A DNA stretch of 24,968 nt from a virus: positions 1 to 24,968 of the IMG/VR virus record IMGVR_UViG_3300025941_000012; one strand, given 5' to 3'. The position numbers and the translations under genes were made by a program. Under the pieces are notes generated by a model. That model saw only the letters and a program-made list of their open reading frames with translations, was not told where the DNA came from and made no database searches. This document shows, piece after piece, positions 8,206 to 14,887 of the stretch; the stretch's first letter is position 1, and every line of letters starts with the position of its first letter.

Positions 8206-8363
8206 CCGCCGTCGAACGGTTCAAGATGCTGCTCGCGAACGCGCTCGAGCGGGTGTGCGTCCTCGAGGAGCAGCTCGAGCTGGCGCAGCAGCGTGTCGCG
8301 GAGCTCGAACAGGCCGCGCCGGCGGCCGCGAACGGGAAACCGGCCGGGAAGGTCGCGCTGTGA
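8202..8363 (+). CDS. Small coiled-coil protein in tail module
   Basis: A 53-residue protein starting at GTG 8202 in a GTGA overlap with the previous stop, with its own stop overlapping the following start (GTG 8360). It has a clear coiled coil ([20 protein letters not shown]) and a short alanine- and lysine-containing tail. Its size and place suggest a structural accessory such as a fibre trimerisation or chaperone peptide, but no family is recognised. Confidence 0.6.
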   Translation: MTAVERFKMLLANALERVCVLEEQLELAQQRVAELEQAAPAAANGKPAGKVAL

Positions 8364-9109
8364 CGGTCACGAAGTTCTCGAAGATCCAGTGGGGCGACGG
8401 CCTCACCGTCACCCCTGACGCGGACGACCCGAACGTGATCCGCGTCGACGGGAGCGGCGGCGTCGGGCCAGCCGGCCCCGAGGGCCCCGCCGGCCCGCCA
8501 GGCCCCGAGGGCCCCGCCGGCCCATCGGGCGGCCCCCCCGGCCCAACGGGTCCCGCAGGCCCCACAGGCCCGGCCGGGCCTCCGGGAGCCGACGGCGCCA
8601 CCGGGGCGACTGGCCCCACCGGACCCGCCGGGCCAACCGGAGCGACCGGAGCCACGGGCGCTACCGGTCCCGCCGGGCCGGGCGTCCCGACAGGCGGCAC
8701 AACCGGGCAGGTGCTCACGAAGACCAGCTCGACCGATTACGCGACGAACTGGCAGACCCCCACCACTGGCGGCGCCCCCACGGGCCCCGCCGGCGGCGTC
8801 CTGTCCGGCACCTACCCCAACCCGGGCTTCGCGGTTGACATGGCGACGCAGGCCGAGCTCGACGCGGTCGCCGCCGCCAAGCTCAGCCTGGGGCTGCTGG
8901 ACGCGAAGGGCGACCTGATCGCCGCGTCCGCGGACGACACCGCCGCCCGGCTCCCCGTCGGCACGAACGGGCAGGTCCTGACAGCGGACTCGACGCAGAC
9001 GCTCGGTGTGAAGTGGGCCGCCGCCCCCGCCGGGTTCTTGTTCTACGAGCAGACCAGCGTCCCGGCCGGCGCCCCGTTGGGCGCGGTCTGGGTGGACACG
9101 GACGGCTGA
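8360..9109 (+). CDS. Collagen-like tail fibre protein
   Basis: A 249-residue protein starting at GTG 8360. It has an N-terminal attachment segment ([20 protein letters not shown]), then a Gly-X-Y run at about 34-108 ([19 protein letters not shown] and [19 protein letters not shown]). The run has one register break near residue 57. After it come fibre modules with paired [13 protein letters not shown] and [13 protein letters not shown] repeats. Collagen-like stretches of this kind form trimeric rods in phage tail fibres. The stop overlaps the next start. Repetitive DNA here (8460-8690) would be prone to length change by recombination. Confidence 0.85.
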   Translation: MTVTKFSKIQWGDGLTVTPDADDPNVIRVDGSGGVGPAGPEGPAGPPGPEGPAGPSGGPPGPTGPAGPTGPAGPPGADGATGATGPTGPAGPTGATGATGATGPAGPGVPTGGTTGQVLTKTSSTDYATNWQTPTTGGAPTGPAGGVLSGTYPNPGFAVDMATQAELDAVAAAKLSLGLLDAKGDLIAASADDTAARLPVGTNGQVLTADSTQTLGVKWAAAPAGFLFYEQTSVPAGAPLGAVWVDTDG

Positions 9110-10800
9110 TGGCGATCGCGTTCCGTTCGGCGGGCACGCTCGCCGTCACCAGCGACCTCGCCCCCGCGATCCCGTACCCGGCCGGGCTCGTCGCGGGTGA
9201 CCTGCTGCTGCTCCAGTTCGCGTGCATCCACTCGTTGACCCCCGCGACCCCGTCCGGCTGGACGAAGCTGCTCGGCCCGGTCGCGATGGCCGGCACCAGC
9301 CCCGCCACCGACGGGCACATGTACTGGAAGGTCGCCGCCGGGAGCGAGTCCGGGTCGTTGACGGTGACGCTGAGCGGCACGTCGAACTGGGCGGGCGGTG
9401 TCATGACCGCCTGGTCGGGTGTCAGCGGCAGCGGCCCCGTCGACGCGTCCGCTACCGCGACGTTGGCGACGAGCGGCACCACGGCGACCGCCCCGTCGGT
9501 CACGACCACGGTTGCGAACACCCGGCTGCTGCACATCTACTGGGGCTACGTCAACAACAGCACCGTCACGCCGAACGCGTCCGACACGGAACGCTACGAC
9601 GCCTGGAACATCTCGATCAACCTCGGGTACGAGCTCGCCGACCGGGCGCAGGCCGCGACCGGCGCGACCGGGACGTCGGCGGCGACCTGGGTCGGGTCGG
9701 CGCTGTTCGGGGGCCTCGCGGCCACGGTCGCGCTCGCGCCCGCCGCCGCCGCCTCCGTCCCTACCGCCGGCTTCACCGGCACCCCCCTCAGCGGCACCGA
9801 GCCACTCGCGGTGACGTTCACGGACAGCTCGACGAACACCCCCACGTCGTGGGCGTGGGACTTCGGCGACGGCGGCACCAGCACCGCGCAGAACCCCACC
9901 CACAGCTACACGGCGGCGGGCACGTACACGGTTGCGTTGACGGCGACGAACAGCGCCGGCTCGAACACGTTGACCCGCACCGGCTACGTCACCGTGTCGG
10001 ATCAGCCGCGGCCGATCCGGATCAACACGTCGCAGGGCTGGCGCGACATCGCCGACGACACCAGCTTCGTGTCCGGCAGCGGCACCCCAACCGCCGCCGT
10101 CGGCGCGACCGGGGCGATCTACCTGAACACCGCCACCGGACTCCACTACGGCCCCAAAGCCGCCGGCGCGTGGCCCGGCACCGCCCTCCCTGTCCCGGCG
10201 GGGACACCGTCGGACGCGACCACCAGCGCCAAGGGTGTCGTGCAGCTCGCCGGCGACCTCGCGGGCACCGCCGCCGCGCCGCAGCTGAATCTCCCGTACA
10301 GCAGCACGCCGCCCGCGAGCCCCGCCGACGGGCAGCTGTGGGTGCTCCCCGCCGACGCCAGCAAGGGCGTGATGTGGATGTTCCGCTACCGCGCCGGCTC
10401 CAGCTCGAGCTACAAGTGGGAGCTCGTCGGCGGCGTCCCGCTCTACCTCGAGGTGCTCACCAACGACGCGCTCGGCGCGAACAACGTCTGGGTCGTCGAC
10501 GTGAACGCGCTGACCGCGCCCCGCGCCGGCGAGTACCGGGTCAGCTACGGGTTCTACTGCTCCTCATCGGCTGCGGCTGCGATCTACGGCGGTGTGCTCG
10601 TCAGCGCGCAGACGAGCCCGGGCGCCGCCACCCAGACCGGCGCGACCGTCTCCCAGTCCGGGGTGCTCGCGAACGCCGCCAAAGCCGAGGTGCCGTTGAC
10701 ACTGGCGGCGGCGGACACGGTGCATCTCGCCTACCAGGCGTCGACGACGACCAGCGTCGGGAACCGCTACGTGACGCTACGGCCGGTCAGGATCAGCTGA
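9109..10800 (+). CDS. Large minor tail / adhesin protein with PKD domain
   Basis: A 563-residue protein starting at ATG 9109 (TGATG overlap). Residues about 1-215 form a beta-rich domain (RSAGTLAVTSDLAPAIPYPAG and WSGVSGSGPVDAS). A PKD domain follows at about 218-300, with the diagnostic WDFGDGGTSTAQNPTHSY and YTVALTATNSAGSN segments. The C-terminal half includes ATSAKGVVQLAGDLAGTAAAPQL-like and SPADGQLWVL fibre modules, then a terminal beta domain ending RYVTLRPVRIS. PKD domains bind carbohydrate or other surface polymers in many secreted proteins. The call is a host-contact protein at the fibre tip. Confidence 0.8.
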   Translation: MAIAFRSAGTLAVTSDLAPAIPYPAGLVAGDLLLLQFACIHSLTPATPSGWTKLLGPVAMAGTSPATDGHMYWKVAAGSESGSLTVTLSGTSNWAGGVMTAWSGVSGSGPVDASATATLATSGTTATAPSVTTTVANTRLLHIYWGYVNNSTVTPNASDTERYDAWNISINLGYELADRAQAATGATGTSAATWVGSALFGGLAATVALAPAAAASVPTAGFTGTPLSGTEPLAVTFTDSSTNTPTSWAWDFGDGGTSTAQNPTHSYTAAGTYTVALTATNSAGSNTLTRTGYVTVSDQPRPIRINTSQGWRDIADDTSFVSGSGTPTAAVGATGAIYLNTATGLHYGPKAAGAWPGTALPVPAGTPSDATTSAKGVVQLAGDLAGTAAAPQLNLPYSSTPPASPADGQLWVLPADASKGVMWMFRYRAGSSSSYKWELVGGVPLYLEVLTNDALGANNVWVVDVNALTAPRAGEYRVSYGFYCSSSAAAAIYGGVLVSAQTSPGAATQTGATVSQSGVLANAAKAEVPLTLAAADTVHLAYQASTTTSVGNRYVTLRPVRIS

Positions 10801-10821
10801 CAAACCAGGAAGGAGAGCTCG

Positions 10822-11022
10822 TTGCACATCACGACAAGGATCGAGCTGGGCGACGGCGACAACCTCGCCTACACCCCCGACGCGGCGGCGGCGCAGGTGC
10901 TGGCGGCGCTCGGCGGGAACCCAACCAACGACTACAGCGTCGTCACCGTCGTGATGCCCGCGACGGAGGGCACCGCCGGCACGGCGCCACCACCGATCGA
11001 GACACCACCGACGCAGGAATGA
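10822..11022 (+). CDS. Small protein before endolysin
   Basis: A 66-residue protein that appears to start at TTG 10822, chosen because a strong GGAAGGAG site lies about 8 bases before it. It reads MHITTRIELGDGDNLAYTPDAAAAQVLAALGGNP, then a hydrophobic strand (YSVVTVVMPATEG) and a proline/threonine-rich tail. Its stop overlaps the endolysin ATG (ATGA). It is not recognised. It is the first gene after a 21-base gap and may begin the lysis unit, but it has no membrane segment, so it is not a holin. Confidence 0.6.
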   Translation: MHITTRIELGDGDNLAYTPDAAAAQVLAALGGNPTNDYSVVTVVMPATEGTAGTAPPPIETPPTQE

Positions 11023-11966
11023 ACGACTGGTGGATGGAACCGTACCGGGGCGGCCCGATGGCCGTCCCCCCCACCATGTTCCCCCGGCCGCTGTACCCGC
11101 CGGACGCGAACCGGCAAGGCAAGAAACCCAGTCCGGACGGACCCGACGCGGAGGCGTACAAGCGGGGTGTCTGGCGCGCGGGGCGTTGGCCCGGCCCCGC
11201 CTCCGGGTTCGACCGTCAGTTCTCCAACGCATTCAGCCACGGCCAGCCGGGCGGGAACGTCGGCTCGAGCGGGATCGCGGGGTTTCAGCGGCAGATGGGG
11301 ATCGACCCGACCGGCTGGGTAGGCCGCTCAACGTTCAACACATTGGCGTCCGCGCTGGTGCCGGAGGGGCCGCACAAGGGGGAGCCGGTGTTGGACGCGA
11401 ACGCGTGCAACCTGATCGCGGAGGCGTTCGCGATCTACGGCGGCGAGCCCGACCCGCCCGACCCGCCCGTGAAGGAGGCCACCACGCGGGAGCGGGCGTT
11501 CGCCGGCGCGCTCAAGTGGCTGGGCACCACCGAGAACCCGTCCGGGACGAACAAGACCCCGTTCGGGAAGTGGTACGGGGTTGACGGTCAGCCGTGGTGC
11601 GCCATCTTTTGCAGCTACTGCTACGAGGTCGAGGCGGGCGGCAACCCCAGCTTCGACCCCGCCGCCGCCCACTACGCCTACTGCCCCTATATCGTCAGCG
11701 ATGCCCGCAACGGCCGGAACGGTCTCAGCATCCCGAGCTCACCGATCCGCGGCGATCTCGTCGTCTACGCGTGGGGCTCGAGCGGCGCGAGCACGGAGGA
11801 GTTCGACCACGTCGGGTTCTTCGAAGCATGGGTGAGCGGCTCGACGTTCACCGCGATCGAAGGCAACACGTCGGTTGACAACGACAGTAACGGCGGCCAG
11901 GTGATGCGGCGGCAGCGCACCACCACCGGGCAGGGCACCGTGTTCGTCCGGGTCGCGGAGCCGTGA
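11019..11966 (+). CDS. Endolysin: peptidoglycan-binding segment plus CHAP amidase/peptidase
   Basis: A 315-residue lysis enzyme starting at ATG 11019 in an ATGA overlap. Residues about 65-140 resemble a peptidoglycan-binding domain (SSGIAGFQRQMGIDPTGWVG). Residues about 155-315 form a CHAP domain with catalytic cysteine near 194 in QPWCAIFCSY, histidine near 264 in EFDHVGFFE, and an acidic residue in TAIEGNTS. These enzymes cleave cell-wall peptide or amide bonds at the end of infection. No signal peptide is visible, so release would need a holin; the next gene is a candidate. Confidence 0.9.
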   Translation: MNDWWMEPYRGGPMAVPPTMFPRPLYPPDANRQGKKPSPDGPDAEAYKRGVWRAGRWPGPASGFDRQFSNAFSHGQPGGNVGSSGIAGFQRQMGIDPTGWVGRSTFNTLASALVPEGPHKGEPVLDANACNLIAEAFAIYGGEPDPPDPPVKEATTRERAFAGALKWLGTTENPSGTNKTPFGKWYGVDGQPWCAIFCSYCYEVEAGGNPSFDPAAAHYAYCPYIVSDARNGRNGLSIPSSPIRGDLVVYAWGSSGASTEEFDHVGFFEAWVSGSTFTAIEGNTSVDNDSNGGQVMRRQRTTTGQGTVFVRVAEP

Positions 11967-12193
11967 CCTTCGTCCAGGTGACGAGCGACGGCTGGGGATT
12001 CGCCGCCGTGCTCGTCATCGTCACCGCCGCGATCGTTGTGATCGTTCTGGGCTACCGGATCCTGCGCGGCGAGTCGCTGATCCACCGCACCCGGCTCGGG
12101 GTGTTCGTCGAACGCGACCGGTACGAGGAGCCGGAGGAGCCCGGGGAGCCCGCGGCGGAGGACACCCGCGAGCTCGACCCGGGCGACTACTAG
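11963..12193 (+). CDS. Single-TM membrane protein, holin candidate
   Basis: A 76-residue protein starting at GTG 11963, overlapping the endolysin stop. One transmembrane helix at about 12-32 (GFAAVLVIVTAAIVVIVLGY) is followed by a basic, then acidic, cytoplasmic tail (ERDRYEEPEEPGEPAAED). A small single-TM protein coded right after an endolysin is a common holin or spanin-like arrangement in actinophages. Its stop TAG (12191-12193) lies inside a CTAG that also holds the stop of the opposite-strand gene. Confidence 0.6.
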   Translation: MTFVQVTSDGWGFAAVLVIVTAAIVVIVLGYRILRGESLIHRTRLGVFVERDRYEEPEEPGEPAAEDTRELDPGDY

Positions 12194-12381
12194 CTGTCGA
12201 GGAAGCGGGGCTGTTCGGGGCCGGCGGGCAGGACGGCCAGGGCGAGAACACCGAGCCAGCTGAGGCAGAGACCCCACGCGAGGCCGCGCCGGTTCTTGGG
12301 CTTGCCCTGCTCGTAGCAGATGTAGCACGGGATCACCCAGAGGAAGATCGCGATCATGCTGAGAAATACGACTGGTGCCAT
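12190..12381 (-). CDS. Small two-TM membrane protein on minus strand
   Basis: A 63-residue protein read right to left from ATG 12381, with GGAAGG about 10 bases ahead of it. Two hydrophobic helices are visible: residues 3-23 (PVVFLSMIAIFLWVIPCYICY) and about 33-52 (GLAWGLCLSWLGVLALAVLP), joined by a basic loop EQGKPKNRR. It is convergent with the holin candidate, and the two stops share bases 12190-12193. Minus-strand membrane proteins next to the immunity region are often expressed in the lysogen and act in superinfection exclusion. A second holin is the alternative. Role is inference only. Confidence 0.65.
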   Translation of the reverse strand: MAPVVFLSMIAIFLWVIPCYICYEQGKPKNRRGLAWGLCLSWLGVLALAVLPAGPEQPRFLDS

Positions 12382-12551
12382 TAAAAGTTTCCTTCCGGGG
12401 GGAGGTGATTACAGGCTCAACACCAATCGAGACTAGCGGCCCCCACTCGCGGGCCGCGACCCCCAAACGGGGTGTTCTACGATCAGGGGTGCGGGCCGGG
12501 CTCACCGTTCAGGCTCAACACCGGTGCGGGGATGACGCGCCCGGCCCGCAC
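12382..12551. promoter_or_regulatory. Intergenic region with 13-base direct repeat and hairpin
   Basis: This gap lies upstream of the minus-strand membrane gene and downstream of the minus-strand regulator. It contains CAGGCTCAACACC at 12412-12424 and again at 12510-12522. Between them is an inverted repeat GCGGCCC (12436-12442) with GGGCCGC (12451-12457). The hairpin could end regulator transcription, and the direct repeats could be protein sites. No confident promoter hexamers were found. Confidence 0.4.
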
Positions 12552-12854
12552 TCACCCGCCGTCGCGTTGGAGGATCCGTTCGCCGGCCTCGATCCAGTTC
12601 TGCACGGTCGGGTGCGGCTCGCCGAGCGCGTCGGCGAGGGCGCGTTGTGACCAGCCGGCTCGGCTTGCGTGGGCGGCCGCGACGTACAGGGCCTCCTCGA
12701 GCTCGACCTGGCGGCTGCGGTGGCGGAGGAGTGCTTTGCGGGCGCGGCGTACCCGGTCGGCGAGTCGTTTGGGTGGGTCGGTGGGGCGGGGCATGTCTGC
12801 GGCCGCGCCGTAGCCTATGCATGGCCCGTCGGCCGGTTCCGCAGCGTCCATCAT
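12552..12854 (-). CDS. HTH regulator, minus strand (divergent from repressor)
   Basis: A roughly 100-residue protein read from ATG 12854. The frame is open to GTG 12926, but that codon lies inside the predicted operator and ahead of the predicted -10, so a downstream start is preferred; 12794 is also possible. The C-terminal 45 residues (ASRAGWSQRALADALGEPHPTVQNW) form a helix-turn-helix, preceded by a basic helical region RLADRVRRARKALLRHR. It is divergently transcribed from a Cro/CI-like gene across a shared operator, so it is likely one side of the lysogeny switch. Which of the two keeps lysogeny cannot be told from sequence. Confidence 0.65.
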   Translation of the reverse strand: MMDAAEPADGPCIGYGAAADMPRPTDPPKRLADRVRRARKALLRHRSRQVELEEALYVAAAHASRAGWSQRALADALGEPHPTVQNWIEAGERILQRDGG

Positions 12855-12882
12855 GCAGCCAATCCGGGCTGCTGCATGATGT

Positions 12883-12912
12883 TTCATACAGTCTGATCCC
12901 AACTGATCGCAA
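12883..12912 (-). promoter_or_regulatory. Candidate minus-strand promoter of HTH regulator
   Basis: Read on the minus strand, TTGCGA (12912-12907) and TATGAA (12888-12883) stand 18 bases apart, a fair match to sigma-70 boxes. The -35 abuts the palindromic operator. Strength is unknown. Confidence 0.4.
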
Positions 12913-12928
12913 GTGTCTATTGACACTT
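12911..12928. promoter_or_regulatory. Palindromic operator in divergent immunity region
   Basis: AAGTGTC-TATT-GACACTT is a perfect 7-base inverted repeat with a 4-base spacer. It covers the -35 TTGACA of the rightward promoter and touches the -35 of the leftward one. It sits between two divergent HTH genes, the classic place for a repressor site. No further copies were noticed. Confidence 0.6.
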
Positions 12929-12949
12929 CTTGACTACCGGTGCTTCACT
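12920..12949 (+). promoter_or_regulatory. Candidate rightward promoter for repressor-integrase operon
   Basis: A perfect -35 TTGACA (12920-12925), an 18-base spacer, and TTCACT (12944-12949) preceded by TGC as an extended -10. It would drive the repressor, the small zinc protein and the integrase. The -35 lies inside the palindromic operator, so a bound regulator would block it. Confidence 0.5.
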
Positions 12950-12998
12950 CTGACTTCTGTTCGGGGCGGCGACCCAACTCCAATCAGGGGGGACGGAA

Positions 12999-13223
12999 AT
13001 GGTGGCGCAGGCGGCTGATCCCGCTGCAACATTCGGCGTCGAGCTGCGAACGGCACGGCTCGAACGGGGAATGACGCGGAAGGAGCTTGCCGCCCGATCC
13101 GGGGTGTCGTATGTCAACATCCGCCGGATCGAAACGACCACGCAGCTGCCGCAGGAAGGCACCCTGATCGGGCTCGCCAAGGCGCTCGATCTCCCCATCG
13201 CGACGCTGCTCCAGTGGCGTTGA
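12999..13223 (+). CDS. Cro/CI-type HTH repressor
   Basis: A 74-residue protein starting at ATG 12999 after a GGGGGGA purine run. Almost the whole protein is an XRE-type helix-turn-helix: FGVELRTARLERGMTRKELA, AARSGVSYVNIRRIE, then LIGLAKALDLPIATLLQW. It has no cleavage or oligomerisation domain and is small even for phage Cro proteins. It is the first gene of an operon with the integrase and is divergent from the minus-strand HTH gene. It probably binds the operator at 12911-12928 and controls lysogeny; whether it acts as CI or Cro is open. Confidence 0.8.
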   Translation: MVAQAADPAATFGVELRTARLERGMTRKELAARSGVSYVNIRRIETTTQLPQEGTLIGLAKALDLPIATLLQWR

Positions 13224-13429
13224 CCTGCCACTTCTGCGGCGAGCCGCTCGACCCCCTCGCCCGCGACAGCTACCGGCGCGTCACCGGCTGGGAACGCAAA
13301 GCCCTCGCCGAGAGCCGGAAGGGCGGCAGCGACATCGTGCTCCGCGAGCCGGTCGACGAGTATGCCCACTCCGGGTGCGTGATCCTGGTGCAGCAGGGGC
13401 TGTCGCCGAGACAGGCGTCGCTGCTGTGA
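13214..13429 (+). CDS. Small zinc-finger-like protein
   Basis: A 71-residue protein starting at GTG 13214, overlapping the repressor by 10 bases. It carries a CHFC pair near the N terminus and a second possible zinc pair in YAHSGC near residues 50-54. The middle has RVTGWERKALAESRKGGSD. Its stop overlaps the integrase start (GTGA). The CxxC...HxxC pattern suggests one structural zinc. Between repressor and integrase it could be an accessory regulator or a recombination directionality factor, but no family is recognised with confidence. Confidence 0.6.
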   Translation: MALTCHFCGEPLDPLARDSYRRVTGWERKALAESRKGGSDIVLREPVDEYAHSGCVILVQQGLSPRQASLL

Positions 13430-14568
13430 GCGGTACCATCCTGGCCGACAACAAGAAGCCCGGCGCCGCCGAAACGGCCCGGGCACGGCACAGGAGGGTC
13501 AAGCTCCCATGCAGCACCGATCTTACGGCTCCCCCCCTCGAGGCGGAGCTCCTCACGCTCGCGCAAGCGGTCGCGATCCTGGCGGACCCGATGCGTGACG
13601 AGGCATACAAGCGCACCGCGCTCGGCCCCGACATCGTCGACCACCTGAACCGCGCCCGCCTGGGCCGGAACAAACCAACGACGCTCGACGCGAAAGAACG
13701 GATCCTCGCCAGGCTCGCCGTCTCGTGTCCCGACGTCGGGATCGCCGACCTCGCCTACGAGCACCTCGAGCGGTACCTGCTCACCGTCCCGGAGAAGTCA
13801 TGGCGGATCCACCGGTCGCACATCAACACGTTCGTGAAGTGGGCGATCATGTTCGACCGTCGACCCGCGAAGAACCCGGTCGAGTTGCTCCCCGAGCTCC
13901 GCCCGAACGAGCAGCGCGTCCTGAACGTGTTCGACGACCACGAGCGGCGAGAGATCATCGACGCCAGCCGCTACATGGACGACCCCGCCCGCGACCGCGT
14001 CCGAGCTCACCTGATGCTCGACGCCGGCATCCGCAAGGGCGAGGCGAGAGGGCTCCTGCATGGCGGCGTCGACCCGAACCGCCGCGAGGTCACCGTCCTC
14101 GGCAAGGGCGGCAAGGAGCGCAGCATCCCGATCGAGGAACCCTCGTTCTGGCTCGCATGGGAGACCGCTCTGCTGACGCCGCTCCCCCGGCTCGGTCGTC
14201 TCCCAGACGCGGCCGACTACGTCTGGTTCCCGATGCGGGTCGCGGGTGAGTACCGCGGCCGGGCGAGGCAAGTGACCCGCGCCTACCCGGACAGGCCGAT
14301 GGGGCAGCGCGGCTTCCACGACTGGTGGGAACGGCTGCTCTCCCATTCCGGCGTCGAGTACCGCAAGCCGCACATGACCCGGCACACGTTCGCGACCGAG
14401 GCGCTGGACGCGTCCGAGGGCGACATCTACGGCGTCCAGCAGTTGCTCGGCCACGTGAACATCGCGACAACCCAGCTGTACGTGCACTCGTCGATGCGGC
14501 GGAAGGAATCGGTCGTGCGGGCGCTCACTCGGGCCCGCGCCAAGGACGACAACGCTCCGCCCAAATGA
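13426..14568 (+). CDS. int: Tyrosine integrase
   Basis: A 380-residue tyrosine recombinase. GTG 13426 is chosen because it overlaps the previous stop in the GTGA style of this genome. The N-terminal half holds a SAM-like core-binding domain (about 85-160, WRIHRSHINTFVKWAI). The catalytic domain has Arg203 (DAGIRKGEARGL), Lys227 (LGKGGKERSIPI), His316 and Arg319 (HMTRHTFATEAL), His343 (LGHVNIATTQLYVH) and the nucleophile Tyr352. All expected residues are present, so it should be active. It would integrate the phage at a host site; a tRNA-like core lies 50 bases after its stop. Confidence 0.93.
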   Translation: MSGTILADNKKPGAAETARARHRRVKLPCSTDLTAPPLEAELLTLAQAVAILADPMRDEAYKRTALGPDIVDHLNRARLGRNKPTTLDAKERILARLAVSCPDVGIADLAYEHLERYLLTVPEKSWRIHRSHINTFVKWAIMFDRRPAKNPVELLPELRPNEQRVLNVFDDHERREIIDASRYMDDPARDRVRAHLMLDAGIRKGEARGLLHGGVDPNRREVTVLGKGGKERSIPIEEPSFWLAWETALLTPLPRLGRLPDAADYVWFPMRVAGEYRGRARQVTRAYPDRPMGQRGFHDWWERLLSHSGVEYRKPHMTRHTFATEALDASEGDIYGVQQLLGHVNIATTQLYVHSSMRRKESVVRALTRARAKDDNAPPK

Positions 14569-14584
14569 TCCGATAACCAGTGCC

Positions 14585-14617
14585 GAAAAACCCCCGCAAA
14601 ATGCAAGATTTTAGGCG
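14585..14617 (+). repeat. Copy A of A5C5GCAAAA...TTTTAGGCG element beside attP
   Basis: GAAAAACCCCCGCAAAATGC followed by AAGATTTTAGGCG, directly before the attP core. A close relative occurs at 20809-20841 (GAAAACCCCTGCAAAACGC, then TTTTTTAGGCG). A partial inverted copy, GCGGGGTTTTG, occurs at 14681-14691 on the other side of the core. Flanking copies could be integrase arm-type sites; this is inference. Confidence 0.45.
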
Positions 14618-14650
14618 CCTAGCGGATTCGAACCGCTGTTACAGGCATAA
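14611..14650 (-). other. attP: Probable attP core resembling a tRNA 3' end
   Basis: Read on the minus strand, this contains AGCGG-TTCGAAT-CCGCT, a perfect 5-bp T-stem with the canonical T-loop, followed by AGGCGCC and T, which fits the 3' acceptor strand and discriminator. No matching 5' acceptor (GGCGCCT) is found farther along, so it is only the 3' part of a tRNA. A tRNA 3' end directly after a tyrosine integrase gene is the usual attP layout. The plus-strand form CCTAGCGGATTCGAACC also starts the repeat family described from 14849 on. Confidence 0.7.
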
Positions 14651-14680
14651 GGCCGCAAAACCATATTTCCCTGCCAAACG

Positions 14681-14691
14681 CGGGGTTTTGA
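14681..14691 (-). repeat. Partial inverted copy of the attP-flanking element
   Basis: GCGGGGTTTTG here is, on the minus strand, CAAAACCCCGC, matching AAAACCCCCGC at 14587-14597. It lies on the far side of the attP core, as expected for a P' arm site. Confidence 0.35.
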
Positions 14692-14692
14692 C

Positions 14693-14887
14693 GTGAAAGA
14701 TCCCGTGGAGGCATCCGCGGGCCAGGGGCACCGGGCAGCGATACGGGACAGATCACCGGGCAGGTACGACAAGCCAGGGAGCCTAGCCCGGGGCCCGCGC
14801 ATCACGGGTGATGCCACCGACCTCCCTGGGGTCCGGTGCTCCGAAAGCCTTGCGGATTCGAACCAGCGTTCCAGGCGGACAGCGTGA
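14693..14887 (+). CDS. Uncertain small ORF ending in the repeat motif
   Basis: A possible 64-residue frame from GTG 14693 (GTG 14705 is an alternative) to TGA 14885-14887. Most of it is low-complexity and overlaps the structured leader. Near its end it reads SLADSNQRSRRTA, the same reading of the repeat used at N termini downstream. Its stop overlaps GTG 14884 in the array's RTGA style. It may be a leader reading that couples translation into the next gene, or a remnant whose original frame was lost. Coding status is doubtful. Confidence 0.3.
   Translation: MKDPVEASAGQGHRAAIRDRSPGRYDKPGSLARGPRITGDATDLPGVRCSESLADSNQRSRRTA
14774..14829. promoter_or_regulatory. Structured leader before early operon
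   Basis: Outer arms CCAGGGAG (14774-14781) and CTCCCTGG (14822-14829) enclose a perfect hairpin, GCATCAC-GG-GTGATGC (14799-14814). The inner hairpin shares the 10-base core TCACGGGTGA with the iterons of the probable origin (18763-18860). It could be a binding site for the initiator, giving feedback on the early operon, or an RNA structure such as an attenuator. Apart from these structures and the low-confidence frame from 14693, the stretch 14569-14883 holds no clear gene. Confidence 0.45.

Noticed and set aside
9222-11018. Extension of the endolysin frame upstream to 9222
   Set aside because: This part is an arginine-rich shadow of the PKD-domain tail gene; the real start is the ATGA at 11019.
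14611-14700. Complete tRNA gene on the minus strand
   Set aside because: The T-arm and 3' acceptor strand are good, but no pairing 5' acceptor (GGCGCCT) or D-arm was found at a suitable distance, and no CCA follows. Called an attP-type fragment.
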